This document shows positions 1-7,981 of a stretch of 26,145 nt of DNA, in pieces. Within the stretch, counting starts at the first letter, position 1; every line of letters starts with the position of its first letter. The notes under the pieces were generated by a model. That model was not told the DNA's origin. It made no database searches and was given only the letters and a program-made list of their open reading frames with translations. Origin of the DNA: an uncultured Thermomicrobiales bacterium (GTDB taxonomy: Bacteria; Chloroflexota; Chloroflexia; Thermomicrobiales; UBA6265); assembly GCA_902806375.1 (NCBI GenBank), contig CADCWK010000217.1, forward strand, positions 1 through 26,145. The letters run 5' to 3'. The translations under genes were made by a program, and so were the position numbers.

Positions 1-882
1 GGGATCGTCGTGACCCAGTTCGGTTTCCGCGACCTCCAGTTCGTCGTCCCCGAGGGCGAGACGATCGCTATCGGGCGCGGCACGGACCTCAGTGTCCGGC
101 TGAACAGCTTCAACGAGGACTACTACCCCGACGGCACGGCAGCTCTCTACCAGAGCGACGTCACCCTGGTCAGGGACGGTGACGATGTCCAAAGCGGGAT
201 GGTGGAGCCGAACCAGCCACTCAGTGAGGGTGGGGTGACGCTGTATCAGTCCGGCTTCGGCTATAACGTCAGTCTGCGAGTCACGGACCTGGCCGGGAAT
301 GAACTGTACGAGGGGCCGGTCACGCTCGGCCAGTACGAGGCGAGCGGCAATCCGGACGCTCCGGCGGGCCTCCTCCCGGTGCCGGGGACCAACACCACGC
401 TCAACCTCATCGCGGCCGACCGTGACATCGCCAACCGTCCGGACCTCGACCGGCTCAATCTCGCCGCCGAGGAGCTCTACGTCCAGGCTCGCAGCGCCGA
501 CCAGCTGGCGACCGCCGCACCGCCAGAGGCGCGGGTCAGTCCCCTCCGTCCCGGGCAGGTGGGCGACGTCGTCGTCGAGTTCCAGCGGTACGGGGTCTAC
601 TCCGTCCTGCAGGTGGCGTACTACCCCGGCCTGTGGATCTTCGGCGTGGCGGCGGTCCTGGGGATCCTCGGGCTCGTGGCCATCTTCTACTTCCCGCTCC
701 GACGGGTCCGGGCGATCGTCGGTCCCGGCCCGTCCGGCGGGGCGACCGCCCTGATCGCCCCGCTGGCCCGGCGCGACTGGAGCGGGAAGCGCGACTTCGT
801 CGAGCTCGTCGAGCGCATCCGTCAGCGCCACGGCGGTGCGGTCACCATCCGGGACGAACCGGACCGGCCCGTCGCCGGGTGA
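1..882 (+). CDS. resB: Cytochrome c biogenesis protein ResB, C-terminal part (5' end outside window)
   Basis: ResB is a membrane component of the System II (Ccs) cytochrome c maturation machinery. With CcsA/ResC it moves and attaches haem to apocytochrome c on the outer face of the membrane. The frame is open from base 1, and a GTG at 10 is only an internal Val, so the true start lies upstream; family members usually have 400-550 residues and about 290 are seen here. Visible features are an extracytoplasmic, Gly/Asp/Tyr-rich beta region containing YYPDG and LYQSGFGYNVSL stretches, then one strong hydrophobic helix about 205-228 residues into the visible part, followed by a basic cytoplasmic tail (PLRRVR). 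ccsA and a TlpA-type thioredoxin follow on the same strand, the classic ResB-ResC-ResA neighbourhood, which supports the call. Confidence 0.85.
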   Translation, partial: GIVVTQFGFRDLQFVVPEGETIAIGRGTDLSVRLNSFNEDYYPDGTAALYQSDVTLVRDGDDVQSGMVEPNQPLSEGGVTLYQSGFGYNVSLRVTDLAGNELYEGPVTLGQYEASGNPDAPAGLLPVPGTNTTLNLIAADRDIANRPDLDRLNLAAEELYVQARSADQLATAAPPEARVSPLRPGQVGDVVVEFQRYGVYSVLQVAYYPGLWIFGVAAVLGILGLVAIFYFPLRRVRAIVGPGPSGGATALIAPLARRDWSGKRDFVELVERIRQRHGGAVTIRDEPDRPVAG

Positions 883-957
883 ATCGCCGGAGCCCGTTCG
901 CGACGGACCCTCGGGCAGCCGATCATGGGTGACCGGCACCCATCGGCGTCGCGGTCC

Positions 958-963
958 TATACT
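958..963 (+). promoter_or_regulatory. Possible -10 element (TATACT) upstream of ccsA
   Basis: TATACT lies 85 bases before the ccsA start, in the 165-base resB-ccsA spacer. No convincing -35 box is found 16-18 bases upstream. This may be a weak or internal promoter, and read-through from resB is equally possible. Confidence 0.3.
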
Positions 964-1047
964 TCCCTTACCTGACCATTCGACGCCGGCCCCGGACCAT
1001 TCAGACATCTCCCAGCCCCGGTCTGCCGGACACGAGGACCAGCGCCC

Positions 1048-1965
1048 ATGGATACGCTCGTCAGGCTCTCGTTCTACTGCTTCACGGCGACCTCACTCGC
1101 CCTCGCGGCGGCAGCGGTCTGTTACCTCGCCTACGGGATCGGGTTCGTCCGCGTCAGCCGCCGGCAACTGGCGACATCGACCGGCTCGTCGATGACGGCG
1201 TCCATGGCGTCGTCGGTGACGGACTTCTCGACCGGGCCGTCGCCGGCCGGGATCGGCCGGTTCGCCACGCTCCTCGGCTGGTTCGTCGTGGTCTTCCAGG
1301 GTCTCGCGGTCGCGCTCCGGTTCAGCGCGACGCAGCATGGCCCGGTCAACATGTACGACTTCAGCATGATCTTCGTCTTCGTGCTGCCGCTGACCTACCT
1401 GCTCCTGGAGCGCTTCTACCGGGTCAAGCAGGTCGGCGCCGTCATCATGCCGGTGACCCTGCTGATGGCGCTCTACGTCTGGTCGCTGCCGGCGTGGATG
1501 CGCGAGGTCAACCCGGTCATCCCGGCACTGCAGAACGCGCCGCTGATGTGGTTCCACGTCGGTTCGGCGATCGCCGCCTACGCCGCCTTCTCGGTCGCCT
1601 TCGGTTCGGCGGTGCTCTACCTGGTCGCCGAGCGACGGCGGGTCAGCTGGCTGCCGAGCGCCGACCTGCTCGACGACCTCGGCTACCGCGCCGTCTCCAT
1701 CGGCTTCCCACTGATGACGATGACGCTGATCCTGGGCGCGATCTGGGCCAACGACGCCTGGGGCGCCTACTGGCAGTGGGACCCCAAGGAGACGTCCGCC
1801 CTGTTCCTCTGGCTGGTCTACGCCGCCTATCTCCATACCCGCTCCCTCCGCGGGTTGCGGGGCCGGGGCAGCGCGCTGATCCTGATCGTCGGGTTCGCGG
1901 CCGTCCTGTTCACCTACTTCGGCAACTACGTCTTCGGCGGGCTCCACGCCTACGGTGGCGTCTGA
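1048..1965 (+). CDS. ccsA: Cytochrome c biogenesis protein CcsA/ResC (haem handling, WWD domain)
   Basis: CcsA is a polytopic membrane protein that presents haem to apocytochrome c together with ResB. The 305-residue product has about eight hydrophobic segments. Near residue 238 it carries the tryptophan-rich WWD signature (WGAYWQWDPKE) that defines the haem-handling family. Conserved histidines are visible in MWFHVGSA and in the C-terminal GGLHAYGG. Length and topology fit ResC/CcsA. The ATG at 1048 has a weak GAGG about 13 bases upstream. The thioredoxin gene starts 30 bases downstream, so the two are almost certainly co-transcribed. Confidence is high because of the WWD motif and the neighbours. 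Confidence 0.93.
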   Translation: MDTLVRLSFYCFTATSLALAAAAVCYLAYGIGFVRVSRRQLATSTGSSMTASMASSVTDFSTGPSPAGIGRFATLLGWFVVVFQGLAVALRFSATQHGPVNMYDFSMIFVFVLPLTYLLLERFYRVKQVGAVIMPVTLLMALYVWSLPAWMREVNPVIPALQNAPLMWFHVGSAIAAYAAFSVAFGSAVLYLVAERRRVSWLPSADLLDDLGYRAVSIGFPLMTMTLILGAIWANDAWGAYWQWDPKETSALFLWLVYAAYLHTRSLRGLRGRGSALILIVGFAAVLFTYFGNYVFGGLHAYGGV

Positions 1966-1994
1966 CCAGACCTGCGGACTCCCGGGAACCACCC

Positions 1995-2699
1995 ATGACC
2001 AGCGCCCCCCGTCTCCCCACCAACCGTGACGATGTCCGGCTCGACGAGCTGGCGGCACACCGCTCCGGTCAGCAGCTGACCCGTCTCCAGGTCGTCATCA
2101 GTGTGACGCTGGCGATCACGATCGTCGCCGGTGCCTGGCTGGTCGGCGGGCGGATCGGGATCGCCGAACTGGGCAGCGGCGGCGTCGCCCGCCAGTACCT
2201 GCCCAAGGCCGGGGAGGAGGCGCCGACCCTCGGGATGCTGGGCGAGGGCGGGCAGACGGTCTTCCTGAGCCAGTTCCGTGGCGAGCCGGTCTGGATCAAC
2301 TTCTGGGGCAGCTGGTGCCCTCCCTGCCAGGCGGAGTTCCCCGAGATCGAGACGGCCTATCGGGCCCTCGCCCCGCAGGGAGTCACGCTGCTCGCGATCA
2401 GCGCCAAGGAATCCTGGCAGACGTCCAGCGACTTCGCCGTCGCCAGCGGGGGAACGTTCCCGATCTACAACATCCCGGACCTGACGATCTTCGGTGAGAC
2501 GTGGGACACCCGCAACTTCCCCACCCACCTCTATGTCGACGCCGAGGGGATCGTCCGCTACGTCTCCACCAAGCCGTCCGACGCGGCGGAGCTGATCGCC
2601 AGGGGGGAATGGCTCCTCGCGGGCGACTGGACGGCCGTCGCCGCCGTCGGACCATCGCCGATCTCCGTCGCGATTCGCCCCGAGGACCTGCGCGTCTGA
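1995..2699 (+). CDS. resA: TlpA/ResA-family membrane-anchored thioredoxin
   Basis: This is probably the thiol reductase that keeps the CXXCH haem-binding cysteines of apocytochrome c reduced outside the cytoplasm. From the ATG at 1995 the product has 234 residues: an N-terminal cytoplasmic stretch, one membrane anchor at about residues 32-52, and a thioredoxin fold with the active site W-C-P-P-C at residues 107-111 inside NFWGSWCPPCQAEFP. The cis-proline stretch NFPTHLYVDAEG is typical of TlpA/ResA/CcmG. The frame stays open far upstream, but the upstream part overlaps ccsA and is only its shadow; 1995 gives the expected anchor topology. It is third in the resB-ccsA-resA order and ends 22 bases before the convergent aldolase gene. 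Whether it acts as ResA or as a general TlpA reductase cannot be told from sequence. Confidence 0.88.
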   Translation: MTSAPRLPTNRDDVRLDELAAHRSGQQLTRLQVVISVTLAITIVAGAWLVGGRIGIAELGSGGVARQYLPKAGEEAPTLGMLGEGGQTVFLSQFRGEPVWINFWGSWCPPCQAEFPEIETAYRALAPQGVTLLAISAKESWQTSSDFAVASGGTFPIYNIPDLTIFGETWDTRNFPTHLYVDAEGIVRYVSTKPSDAAELIARGEWLLAGDWTAVAAVGPSPISVAIRPEDLRV

Positions 2700-2721
2700 C
2701 GACGGCGGATGTCCGAACGGC

Positions 2722-3366
2722 TCAGGCCCGGGCGGCCGCGACGGCGTCGTACACCGCCCGGGCGCGGGCGGTCAACTCGTCCCAGGCACCGGCCGCGACG
2801 AGCTTCGGGTCGACGAGGGCCGAGCCGAGCGCGACGGCCGCCGCCCCGGCCCGGATGAAGTCCCCGGCATTGTCGACGGAGACTCCGCCAGTCGGGATCA
2901 GCTTGACCTGGGGCAGCGGACCGCGGACGTCCTTCAGGTACCCCGGCCCGAGCGCGGTCGCCGGGAAGACCTTGACCATGGCCGAGCCGGCCTCCCACGC
3001 CGCCAGGATCTCGGTCGGTGTGAACGCGCCGCTCATGATCGGGACGCCGTAGCGCGTGCAGAGCTGGATCGTCTCCACCCTCGTCACCGGCGTCACCACG
3101 AACTGGGCCCCGGCGAGGATCGCGATCCGCGCCGTCTCGGGGTCGAGCACACTGCCGGCGCCGATGATTGCCGCGTCACCCAGTGCCTCCCGGGCGGCGG
3201 TGATCGCCGCGGCGGCCTTCGGGTTGGTGAAGGTGAACTCGATCCCCCGGACACCGCCAGTCGCCAGCGCCCGCGCGACGTGGACGGCGTCGGAGAGGTC
3301 CTCCAGCCGGACGACGGCGACGACCCCGCTCTCCTCGATCCCGCGAACGACATCCGTGCCAGCCAT
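2722..3366 (-). CDS. eda: 2-dehydro-3-deoxy-phosphogluconate (KDPG/KHG) aldolase
   Basis: A class I aldolase that splits 2-keto-3-deoxy-6-phosphogluconate into pyruvate and glyceraldehyde 3-phosphate (Entner-Doudoroff pathway). Some members use 4-hydroxy-2-oxoglutarate or related sugar acids. The product has 214 residues, the normal length. Family motifs are in order: Arg20 in VVRLED, Glu43 in GIEFTFTNP, GAGSVLDPE, VTPV, and the Schiff-base lysine Lys132 in AMVKVFPA, followed by the phosphate-binding PTGGV at about 159-162. The ATG at 3366 is preceded by GGAG 7 bases upstream; the frame runs further upstream without family-like sequence, so the longer start is rejected. The gene is divergent from the NrtR-type regulator. 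No sugar-acid kinase or dehydratase is adjacent, so the physiological substrate is not fixed by context. Confidence 0.9.
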   Translation of the reverse strand: MAGTDVVRGIEESGVVAVVRLEDLSDAVHVARALATGGVRGIEFTFTNPKAAAAITAAREALGDAAIIGAGSVLDPETARIAILAGAQFVVTPVTRVETIQLCTRYGVPIMSGAFTPTEILAAWEAGSAMVKVFPATALGPGYLKDVRGPLPQVKLIPTGGVSVDNAGDFIRAGAAAVALGSALVDPKLVAAGAWDELTARARAVYDAVAAARA

Positions 3367-3451
3367 ACCTGCTCCGTTTCGCTGCGATCTCCGTGGACGA
3401 TTCACACCGGCACCCGACCGGGCGAGCGGTGGGACTCGGGGCAACCCGTCG

Positions 3452-3484
3452 ATTCTACCGGCCCCGGACCTCGAGGGGTACACT
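3452..3484. promoter_or_regulatory. Facing -10 elements in the eda/nrtR divergent spacer
   Basis: The 150-base spacer carries TAGAAT on the minus strand (3457-3452), suited to the aldolase gene, and TACACT on the plus strand (3479-3484), suited to the regulator gene. Each lies in the other's upstream region, so the promoters would overlap. Neither has a good -35 match, which suits activator- or repressor-controlled promoters but also weakens the call. A short dyad (GGAC-GTC-GTCC) lies just downstream of the plus-strand -10 and could be an operator. Confidence 0.35.
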
Positions 3485-3516
3485 GTCTGGACGTCGTCCG
3501 ATAGCAGGGAGCGCCG

Positions 3517-4266
3517 ATGGCCACACAACCCCAGCCCGGGCGGTCACCGGATCGCCGGATGGCGCCAGTGGCTGAGTCCATGGCTGGTCCCGAGGTGGAC
3601 CTCCGGGTCGTCCTCCTCACCCGCGACCAGGATCGGCTGCTGGTCGCCCTGACCGGACGTGAGCCGGGCGAAGCCAGCGCCCACGCGATCGGACTCCCGC
3701 GCGGACGCCCGGAGATCGGCCAGGTTCTCGATGACACGGCCAGGGGCGTGGCGCGCCGGGCGACCGGCCTCGCCGAGCAGTACCTCGAGCAGCTCTACAC
3801 GATGAGCGTTGACCAGTCGACGCGCGGCTCCTGGAAGATCGTCGTCGGCTACATGGCGCTGCTCTCGTCGGGACCCGACCGGGTCCCCGGCGTGACGGGC
3901 CGCTGGTCGGACGTCAACGGGTTGCCGGCCATATCGCGGATCGATCGCAGCGTGATCGACTACGCGGTGTTGCGACTGCGGGCCAAGCTGGGGTACACCA
4001 ACATCGGCCGCTACCTGTTGCCCCAGACGTTCACGCTGCGGGAACTCCAGAGCGTCTACGAGACGATCCTCGGCCAGCCGCTCGACAAGCGCAACTTCCG
4101 CCGCCGGATGCTGGCGACGGGCATCCTCGTCCAGACCGACGGGCAGCGCCGGGACGGCAGCCACCGTCCCGCCGCCCTCTACCAGTTCCAGGCCGAGGAA
4201 GACCGAACGACCTACCTCACCCCGACCTGGACCGACAGTGACGACACCCGGAGAAGCGCAGGATGA
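3517..4266 (+). CDS. nrtR: NrtR-type regulator: degenerate Nudix domain plus winged helix
   Basis: NrtR proteins are repressors of NAD metabolism genes that bind ADP-ribose-type ligands through a Nudix fold that has often lost catalysis. The product has 249 residues: an N-terminal Nudix-like domain at about 26-150, then a winged-helix domain whose signature FTLRELQSVYE...LDKRNFRRRML (about 171-200) is characteristic of NrtR. The Nudix-box region (GLPRGRP...ARRATGL) lacks the REXXEE glutamates, having RGVARR instead, so it is probably a ligand sensor and not a hydrolase. The ATG at 3517 follows GGGAG by six bases. The stop overlaps the start of NAD kinase (ATGA), so the two are translationally coupled, which independently supports an NAD-regulatory role. 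Target genes other than its own operon are unknown. Confidence 0.82.
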   Translation: MATQPQPGRSPDRRMAPVAESMAGPEVDLRVVLLTRDQDRLLVALTGREPGEASAHAIGLPRGRPEIGQVLDDTARGVARRATGLAEQYLEQLYTMSVDQSTRGSWKIVVGYMALLSSGPDRVPGVTGRWSDVNGLPAISRIDRSVIDYAVLRLRAKLGYTNIGRYLLPQTFTLRELQSVYETILGQPLDKRNFRRRMLATGILVQTDGQRRDGSHRPAALYQFQAEEDRTTYLTPTWTDSDDTRRSAG

Positions 4267-5135
4267 CGTCGACACGGGCGGTCGGATTCGTCGTGGCCGA
4301 GAGCAAGCACCACGCGGCCGGGTTGGCGGCCGATATCCAGGCCTTTCTCCGGGAGCACGACTACGAGATCCTCGACGAGGAAACCCTGAACCTCGGCCAG
4401 TACGGGGCGCTCGACGCGATCATCGTGCTGGGCGGCGACGGCCTGATGCTCCGCTGCGCCAAGCGCTACCCGAACGTCCCCATCCTCGGCATCAACTTCG
4501 GGCGGGTCGGCTTCCTGGCGTCCGTCGAGCAGCGCGACTGGCGATCCGCGATGGAATCGTTCATCACCGGCGACTTCCAGGTCCAGGACGGTGCCACGCT
4601 GGCGGCGTCGCTGCTCCGGGGCGACGAGGTCTCGGACGAGGGCTGGGCGATCAACGACGTCGTGATCCGGAGCGGCAACCGGATGGTCGAGATCGAGGTC
4701 TATGTCGACGGTCATTACGTCAATACCTACCCCGGTGACGGCATCGTCATCTCGACGGCACGGGGAAGCACGGCCTACTGCATGGCCGCCGGCGGACCGA
4801 TCCTCACCGGTGGCGTGCGCGGCTTCGCGATCGTCCCGATCTCCTGTCACTCCCCGATGCGCACGCCGATCGTCGTCGCGGAGGAGACCGTTATCGAACT
4901 CCTGCTCAGGAACCAGCATGACGCCCAGATCATCATCGACGGGCGACCGACGACCCTCCTGGGACAGGGCGACGTGATCCACGTCCAGAAGGGTCGCGAC
5001 CGGTTCCGTCTGATCGTCTTCGAGACCCAGAGCTTCTTCGAGGCGATGCGGACCAAGTTCAACTACCAGATCCGTCCGGGCGCGACGCCGTCGCGCCGTC
5101 CCCGCCTCCAGGAGCCTGATACCGTCAGCGGGTAG
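4263..5135 (+). CDS. nadK: NAD kinase (ATP/polyphosphate-NAD kinase)
   Basis: NAD kinase makes NADP by phosphorylating the 2'-hydroxyl of the adenosine ribose of NAD in the cytoplasm. The 290-residue product has the family hallmarks: the GGDG motif at residues 57-60 (VLGGDGLMLR), then PILGINFGRVGFL, the AINDVVI NAD-binding segment, and the glycine-rich PGDGIVISTARGSTAYCMAAGGP loop region. Length is standard. The ATG at 4263 overlaps the TGA of the NrtR-type gene by four bases, so translation is coupled and the regulator probably controls its own partner enzyme. No further gene follows on this strand; a 164-base spacer with an imperfect inverted repeat separates it from the convergent acetyltransferase relic. 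Confidence 0.95.
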   Translation: MTSTRAVGFVVAESKHHAAGLAADIQAFLREHDYEILDEETLNLGQYGALDAIIVLGGDGLMLRCAKRYPNVPILGINFGRVGFLASVEQRDWRSAMESFITGDFQVQDGATLAASLLRGDEVSDEGWAINDVVIRSGNRMVEIEVYVDGHYVNTYPGDGIVISTARGSTAYCMAAGGPILTGGVRGFAIVPISCHSPMRTPIVVAEETVIELLLRNQHDAQIIIDGRPTTLLGQGDVIHVQKGRDRFRLIVFETQSFFEAMRTKFNYQIRPGATPSRRPRLQEPDTVSG

Positions 5136-5167
5136 CGAGGCGCGCCGATGGCGACGTGACCGGCAGC

Positions 5168-5288
5168 GGGAGCCGAGCGTGTCGGCACGTGGGCGCCGCT
5201 CTCACAGGCACCCCCCGGTGCCGTGACGGCCCCATTGGCCTGCGACCCGCGGCTCGGACCAGGCGTGCGTGCCGGCAGACGGGCTCCC
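5168..5288. repeat. Long imperfect inverted repeat after nadK
   Basis: GGGAGCC (5168-5174) pairs with GGCTCCC (5282-5288), and CGGCACG (5183-5189) pairs with CGTGCCG (5268-5274), with unmatched bases between the two blocks. A small GGCACC/GGTGCC hairpin (5207-5222) lies inside. It may be a loose terminator between the convergent nadK and acetyltransferase relic, or a chance match in GC-rich DNA. Confidence 0.35.
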
Positions 5289-5299
5289 GTACCGGGCGA

Positions 5300-5835
5300 T
5301 CAGCCAACCAGGTCACTGATCCGTTCCCACCGGTAGCACACCTCTGTGATCGTGAACGGGCCGAATGGCTTCGCTACCATCTCGGTGGCGGTCCCTCCCA
5401 GGCGCTCGTAGCACCCGGCGGTCGGTTCCCGTGAGCCATCCCCAGGATCAGCGCCATCGCTCCCAGCTTCTGCAGCCGACGGGTCAGCTCGGCCATCAGC
5501 CGGCGGCCGTCACCGTGACCCTGCGCTCGTCTCAACGGGTAGAGGGTCTCCAGCTCGGCCTCCGCGCGCTCGTTCCGTATCGTCCCGGAGCCGAACCCCA
5601 TGACCTCGCCGTCGCGCTCACAGGCGACCAGCACCCATCGCGACGCATCGGCCGGGTCGAACCAGCGTCACCACTGGGCGGCCCGCCGCGACGCATCGAG
5701 GCTGTCGAGGATCTCCCACGGCAGGATGCCGGGATACATCTCCCGCCATGATGCGACGTGGACGGATTCGATTGCCTCGACATCGCGCTCGGTCGCGACC
5801 CGGATCTTGGTGTCGACTCCTCCTTCCGCCGTCAT
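5300..5835 (-). pseudogene. GNAT-family N-acetyltransferase, disrupted by a stop codon and a frameshift
   Basis: Read from the ATG at 5835, the reading frame begins with the GNAT-like IRVATERDVEAIESVHVASW and runs to AAQW. It then meets TGA at 5670-5668 and continues in the same frame as RWFDPADASRW, VLVACERDGEVMGF and then LETLYPLRRAQGHGDGRRLM (acetyl-CoA-binding loop region). Near 5424 the frame is lost: adding one C to the run in GGGAACCGACC restores HGNPTAGCYERLGG, the usual GNAT C-terminus, ending in a stop at 5302-5300. The repaired protein would be about 178 residues, normal for a stand-alone GNAT. The substrate is unknown. Two independent lesions suggest a true pseudogene; sequencing errors are the alternative. 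It sits just beyond the dnaK terminator. Confidence 0.8.
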
Positions 5836-5865
5836 CGGATCATTCGAGACGATCACGGCGTCCAG

Positions 5866-5915
5866 AAAACGGCGGCAGGCGGCGGGAAGTCTCCTCCCCG
5901 CCGCCTGCCGCCGTT
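5866..5915 (-). terminator. Intrinsic terminator of the hrcA-grpE-dnaK operon
   Basis: A perfect 19-bp stem (5897-5915 with 5868-5886) has a 10-base loop and is followed on the minus strand by TTTT at 5869-5866. It begins 21 bases after the dnaK stop. It is one of the strongest hairpins in the window. Confidence 0.92.
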
Positions 5916-5935
5916 GCCGTTCTCCCGCAGCGCGC

Positions 5936-7882
5936 CTAGCTGTTGCGCTGCTCCGTGTTCACCTCGCGGAACTCGCCCTCGACGGTGCTGTCATCGGCCG
6001 CCTCACCGGACGCGCCGTTCGGGCTGGTCCCGTCCGGTGACCCGCCGAAGTCCGCGCCGTCCTCGCTGGCGCCGGCCGCCTCGTACATCGACGAGCCGAC
6101 CTTGGTCAGCGACTGGACCAGCTCCTCGTAAGCCGGGCGGAGCCGCTCGATGTTCTCGCGGTCCTTGTCGAGGATGTCCTTGACCGTGGCGACCTTCTCG
6201 TCGACCTCGGCCTTGATCTCGCTCGGGATCCGGTCGCCGTAGTCGCTCAGCGTCTTCTCGGCCTGGAAGACCATGCTCTCGGCCTGGTTGCGCAGCTCGA
6301 TGCCCTCACGCCGCTGGCGGTCGGCCTCGGCGTTGCTCTCGGCCTCCTGGACCATCCGCTGGACCTCGGACTCGCTCAGACCAGACGACCCCGTGATGGT
6401 GATCTTCTGCTCCTTGTTGGTCGCGAGGTCCTTGGCCGAGACGTTCACGAGCCCGTTGGCGTCGATGTCGAAGGTGACCTCGACCTTGGGCACGTTGCGC
6501 GGGGCCGGCAGGATGCCGTCGAGGATGAAGCGGCCCAGCGACTTGTTGTCGGTCGCCATCGGGCGCTCGCCCTGGAGGACGTGGACCTCGACCTGCGGCT
6601 GGTTGTCGGCCGCCGTGGTGAAGATCTGGCTCTTGCGCGTCGGGATCGTCGTGTTGCGCTCGATCAGCGGCGTGGCGACGCCACCGAGCGTCTCGATCGA
6701 CAGCGTCAGCGGGGTGACGTCGAGGAGCAGGATGTCCTTGACCTCGCCGCCGAGCACGCCGGCCTGGATCGCCGCGCCGATCGCGACGACCTCGTCCGGG
6801 TTGACGCCCTTGTTCGGCTCCTTGCCGAAGTACTGCGTCACCTGGCGCTGGACGGACGGCATGCGCGTCTGGCCACCGACCAGCAGCGCCTCGTCGATGT
6901 CGGCCTTCTTCAGCCCGGCGTCACGCAGCGCGTTCTCCATCGGGGTGACGGTCCGCTCGACCAGCGGGTTGACCAGCTGCTCCAGCTTCGACCGGGACAT
7001 CGAGACGTTGAGGTGCTTGGGCCCGGAGGCGTCGGCCGTGATGAACGGCAGGTTGATGTCGGTCTGCTGCGTGCTGGACAGCTCGATCTTGGCCTTCTCG
7101 CCGGCTTCCTTGAGGCGCTGGAGGGCCATCCGGTCGCTGCGGAGGTCGATCCCCTCGGACTTCTTGAACTCGTCCGCCAGGAAATCGATGATCACCTGGT
7201 CGAAGTCGTCACCGCCGAGGTGGGTATCGCCGTTGGTCGCCATGACCTGGAAGACCCCGTCGGACAGGTCGAGGATCGAGATGTCGTAGGTGCCGCCGCC
7301 GAGGTCGTAGACGGCGATCTTCTCGTCGCCCTTCTTGTCGAGGCCGTAGGACAGCGCCGAGGCGGTCGGCTCGTTGATGATCCGGAGGACATCGAGACCG
7401 GCGATCCGGCCGGCGTCCTTGGTCGCGTCGCGCTGCGCGTTGTCGAAGTAGGCCGGCACGGTGATGACGGCCTTGTCGACCGTGTCACCGAGGAAGGCCT
7501 CGGCGTCGCGCTTCAGCTTCTGGAGGATCTTGGCCGACACCTCCTGCGGGCTGTACCAGCGGTCGCCCATCCGGATCTGGACGTCACCGTTGGGGGCCTT
7601 CTGGAGCTTGTACGGGATCAGCTTGGCGTCGCGCTGGACGCTGGGGTCGTCGTACTTGCGCCCCATGAACCGCTTGGCGGAGAAGACAGTGTTCTCCGGG
7701 TTGGTGACGGCCTGGCGGCGGGCGAAGCGGCCGACGAGCTCCTCGCCGCCGCTGGTGATCGCGACGACCGATGGGGTGATGCGCTCGCCCTCGGCGTTCG
7801 GGATCACGACGGGCTCGCCGCCCTCGATGGTCGCCATGACGGAGTTGGTGGTTCCGAGGTCGATTCCGATGGTCCGAGACAT
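5936..7882 (-). CDS. dnaK: Chaperone protein DnaK (Hsp70)
   Basis: Hsp70 ATPase that binds exposed hydrophobic peptides, working with GrpE as nucleotide exchange factor and a DnaJ co-chaperone. The 648-residue product starts with the phosphate-1 motif IGIDLGTTNSV and has the actin-fold motifs YDLGGGTYDISIL and LLVGGQTRMPSV. A linker containing DILLLDVTPLTL leads into the beta-sandwich peptide-binding domain (about 385-500), followed by the helical lid and an acidic, Gly/Ser-rich tail. The ATG at 7882 has AGGAGAGG upstream. It is the last gene of hrcA-grpE-dnaK, 99 bases after grpE, and is followed directly by a strong terminator; dnaJ is not in this operon. Heat-shock control is expected through CIRCE upstream of hrcA. 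Confidence 0.98.
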   Translation of the reverse strand: MSRTIGIDLGTTNSVMATIEGGEPVVIPNAEGERITPSVVAITSGGEELVGRFARRQAVTNPENTVFSAKRFMGRKYDDPSVQRDAKLIPYKLQKAPNGDVQIRMGDRWYSPQEVSAKILQKLKRDAEAFLGDTVDKAVITVPAYFDNAQRDATKDAGRIAGLDVLRIINEPTASALSYGLDKKGDEKIAVYDLGGGTYDISILDLSDGVFQVMATNGDTHLGGDDFDQVIIDFLADEFKKSEGIDLRSDRMALQRLKEAGEKAKIELSSTQQTDINLPFITADASGPKHLNVSMSRSKLEQLVNPLVERTVTPMENALRDAGLKKADIDEALLVGGQTRMPSVQRQVTQYFGKEPNKGVNPDEVVAIGAAIQAGVLGGEVKDILLLDVTPLTLSIETLGGVATPLIERNTTIPTRKSQIFTTAADNQPQVEVHVLQGERPMATDNKSLGRFILDGILPAPRNVPKVEVTFDIDANGLVNVSAKDLATNKEQKITITGSSGLSESEVQRMVQEAESNAEADRQRREGIELRNQAESMVFQAEKTLSDYGDRIPSEIKAEVDEKVATVKDILDKDRENIERLRPAYEELVQSLTKVGSSMYEAAGASEDGADFGGSPDGTSPNGASGEAADDSTVEGEFREVNTEQRNS

Positions 7883-7981
7883 TGGGTGTCCTCTCCTGGA
7901 TGGGTATCGCTTCGTGATCGCCGGGGCGCTGACCGGTCATCAGGTCGAGTCTGCCCCACGTCTGTGGGCGCGTGATGGCGG

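Noticed and set aside
1494..1994. Upstream open part of the thioredoxin reading frame as an N-terminal extension
   Set aside because: It lies inside ccsA in another frame and reads as Arg/Pro-rich shadow; the ATG at 1995 gives the expected anchor plus thioredoxin domain.
5668..5670. UGA recoding (tryptophan or selenocysteine) in the acetyltransferase
   Set aside because: TGA ends several intact genes here, no SECIS-like element is evident, and the gene also has an independent frameshift.
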